Shown: one piece after another, positions 63,604 through 64,000 of the stretch
Numbering within the stretch: the first letter of the stretch is position 1
Layout: every line of letters starts with the position of its first letter
Source: Sandaracinus amylolyticus
GTDB taxonomy: Bacteria > Myxococcota_A > Polyangia > Polyangiales > Sandaracinaceae
Assembly (NCBI RefSeq): GCF_000737325.1
Contig: NZ_CP011125.1
Location: 372,001-436,000, forward strand
DNA: 64,000 nt
Direction of reading: 5' to 3'
Made by a program: the position numbers and the translations under genes
Notes under the pieces: generated by a model
Seen by the model: only the letters and a program-made list of their open reading frames with translations
The model's database searches: none
What the model was told of the DNA's origin: nothing

Positions 63604-64000
63604 TCAACATCTGATCCAGGGCGGCGGCGGCGACGCGAGGGCGCGCTGCGGGTCCTCCTCGTCGCGCATCACCGCGACCGCCCACTCGAGCAGCGGGCGC
63701 ACGAGCTCGCGCGGCGCATCGCGCTCGCCGCGGAACGAGATCGCGTGGCGCGCGGTGCGCGCGTACGCGCGCTCTTCGTGATCGTGGGGCGCGACGAACA
63801 TCGCGACGTGCACGTCGCCCGCGCGGAACCGCGCGAACGGCTCGACGCTCCACAGCGGCGTGCCCGCGCCCGCCGGCTTGAAGTACGCGGTCCAGCGGAG
63901 CTCGTCGCCGCGCAGATCGACGCCGATCGATCGACACTGCCCGCGCTCGAACGGGAGCGCGCGCGCGCTCCGTGCGTCGTCGAACCCCGGCAGCGCGGCG
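63604..64000 (-). CDS. Partial hypothetical protein (5' end cut by window)
   Basis: The minus-strand frame is open from the window edge to a stop at 63604, giving 131 C-terminal residues. It includes IGVDLRGDELRWTAYFKPAG and later YARTARHAISFRGERDAPRE. The second segment resembles the C-terminal domain of the B12-type radical SAM proteins (YRASQHVAISYRG, FAARDRIAYSHRG). It stops ten bases before the aminotransferase fusion gene. I do not recognise the family. Confidence 0.75.
   Translation of the reverse strand, partial: AALPGFDDARSARALPFERGQCRSIGVDLRGDELRWTAYFKPAGAGTPLWSVEPFARFRAGDVHVAMFVAPHDHEERAYARTARHAISFRGERDAPRELVRPLLEWAVAVMRDEEDPQRALASPPPPWIRC

Overview
The window comes from a very GC-rich (about 70%) genome whose coding regions show almost only G/C third codon positions. 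Many lipoproteins with Asp/Gly-rich linkers and cysteine-rich repeats, a Ser/Thr kinase fused to an ATPase, an NtrC-type regulator and a Myxococcus-like LexA box point to a myxobacterium, perhaps near Sandaracinus. This placement is inference from style and gene content; no rRNA, tRNA, CRISPR array or insertion sequence was recognised.

Layout. 1-11.7 kb: a partial kinase/ATPase (minus strand), then a plus-strand operon of an exported protein, a DUF58 protein, a TgpA-like transglutaminase, a MoxR ATPase and a TPR protein. 10.8-18.8 kb: lipoproteins with EGF, Kelch and Gly-rich beta-helix-like regions, a patatin-like lipase and a TPR protein. 19-21.7 kb: metK and a TrpB2-type tryptophan synthase beta chain. 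21.9-25.4 kb: a minus-strand operon of a small exported peptide, a degenerate histidine-kinase-like protein, an alpha/beta hydrolase and a phospholipase D-like protein. 25.6-28.8 kb: a diacylglycerol-kinase-like protein and a sigma54 activator with an extra C-terminal receiver. 28.9-34.6 kb: a glyoxalase-like/ArsR/AHSA1 operon with a clear operator, a stress protein, a carbamoyltransferase, an SDR lacking its catalytic Tyr, and a small conserved protein. 34.6-41.5 kb: a glycosidase-like lipoprotein, an AlkB/ligase/LigD-polymerase repair operon behind a LexA-like box, and a MopE-type lipoprotein.

41.5-58 kb is the most unusual region. Seven radical SAM enzymes lie here. A chain of twelve minus-strand genes (57989 down to 46236), mostly with overlapping start and stop codons, encodes two B12-type radical SAM proteins, three PhyH-like dioxygenases, an unrecognised protein, a radical SAM protein, two HxsD-like proteins, HxsB, an 86-residue peptide ending in eleven Ser-His-Gly units, and a final radical SAM protein. 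This looks like a His-Xaa-Ser peptide-modification system extended by a B12-radical-SAM/PhyH module. A second pair of related radical SAM genes sits on the plus strand beside it. Several of the radical SAM proteins and the partial gene at the right edge seem to share an undescribed C-terminal domain.

58-64 kb: a multi-pass membrane protein, a sugar-nucleotide epimerase, a family 2 glycosyltransferase, an aminotransferase-methyltransferase fusion and the partial protein, suggesting sugar or envelope decoration. Several genes without a Shine-Dalgarno site have promoters that place transcription start at the start codon, suggesting leaderless mRNAs.
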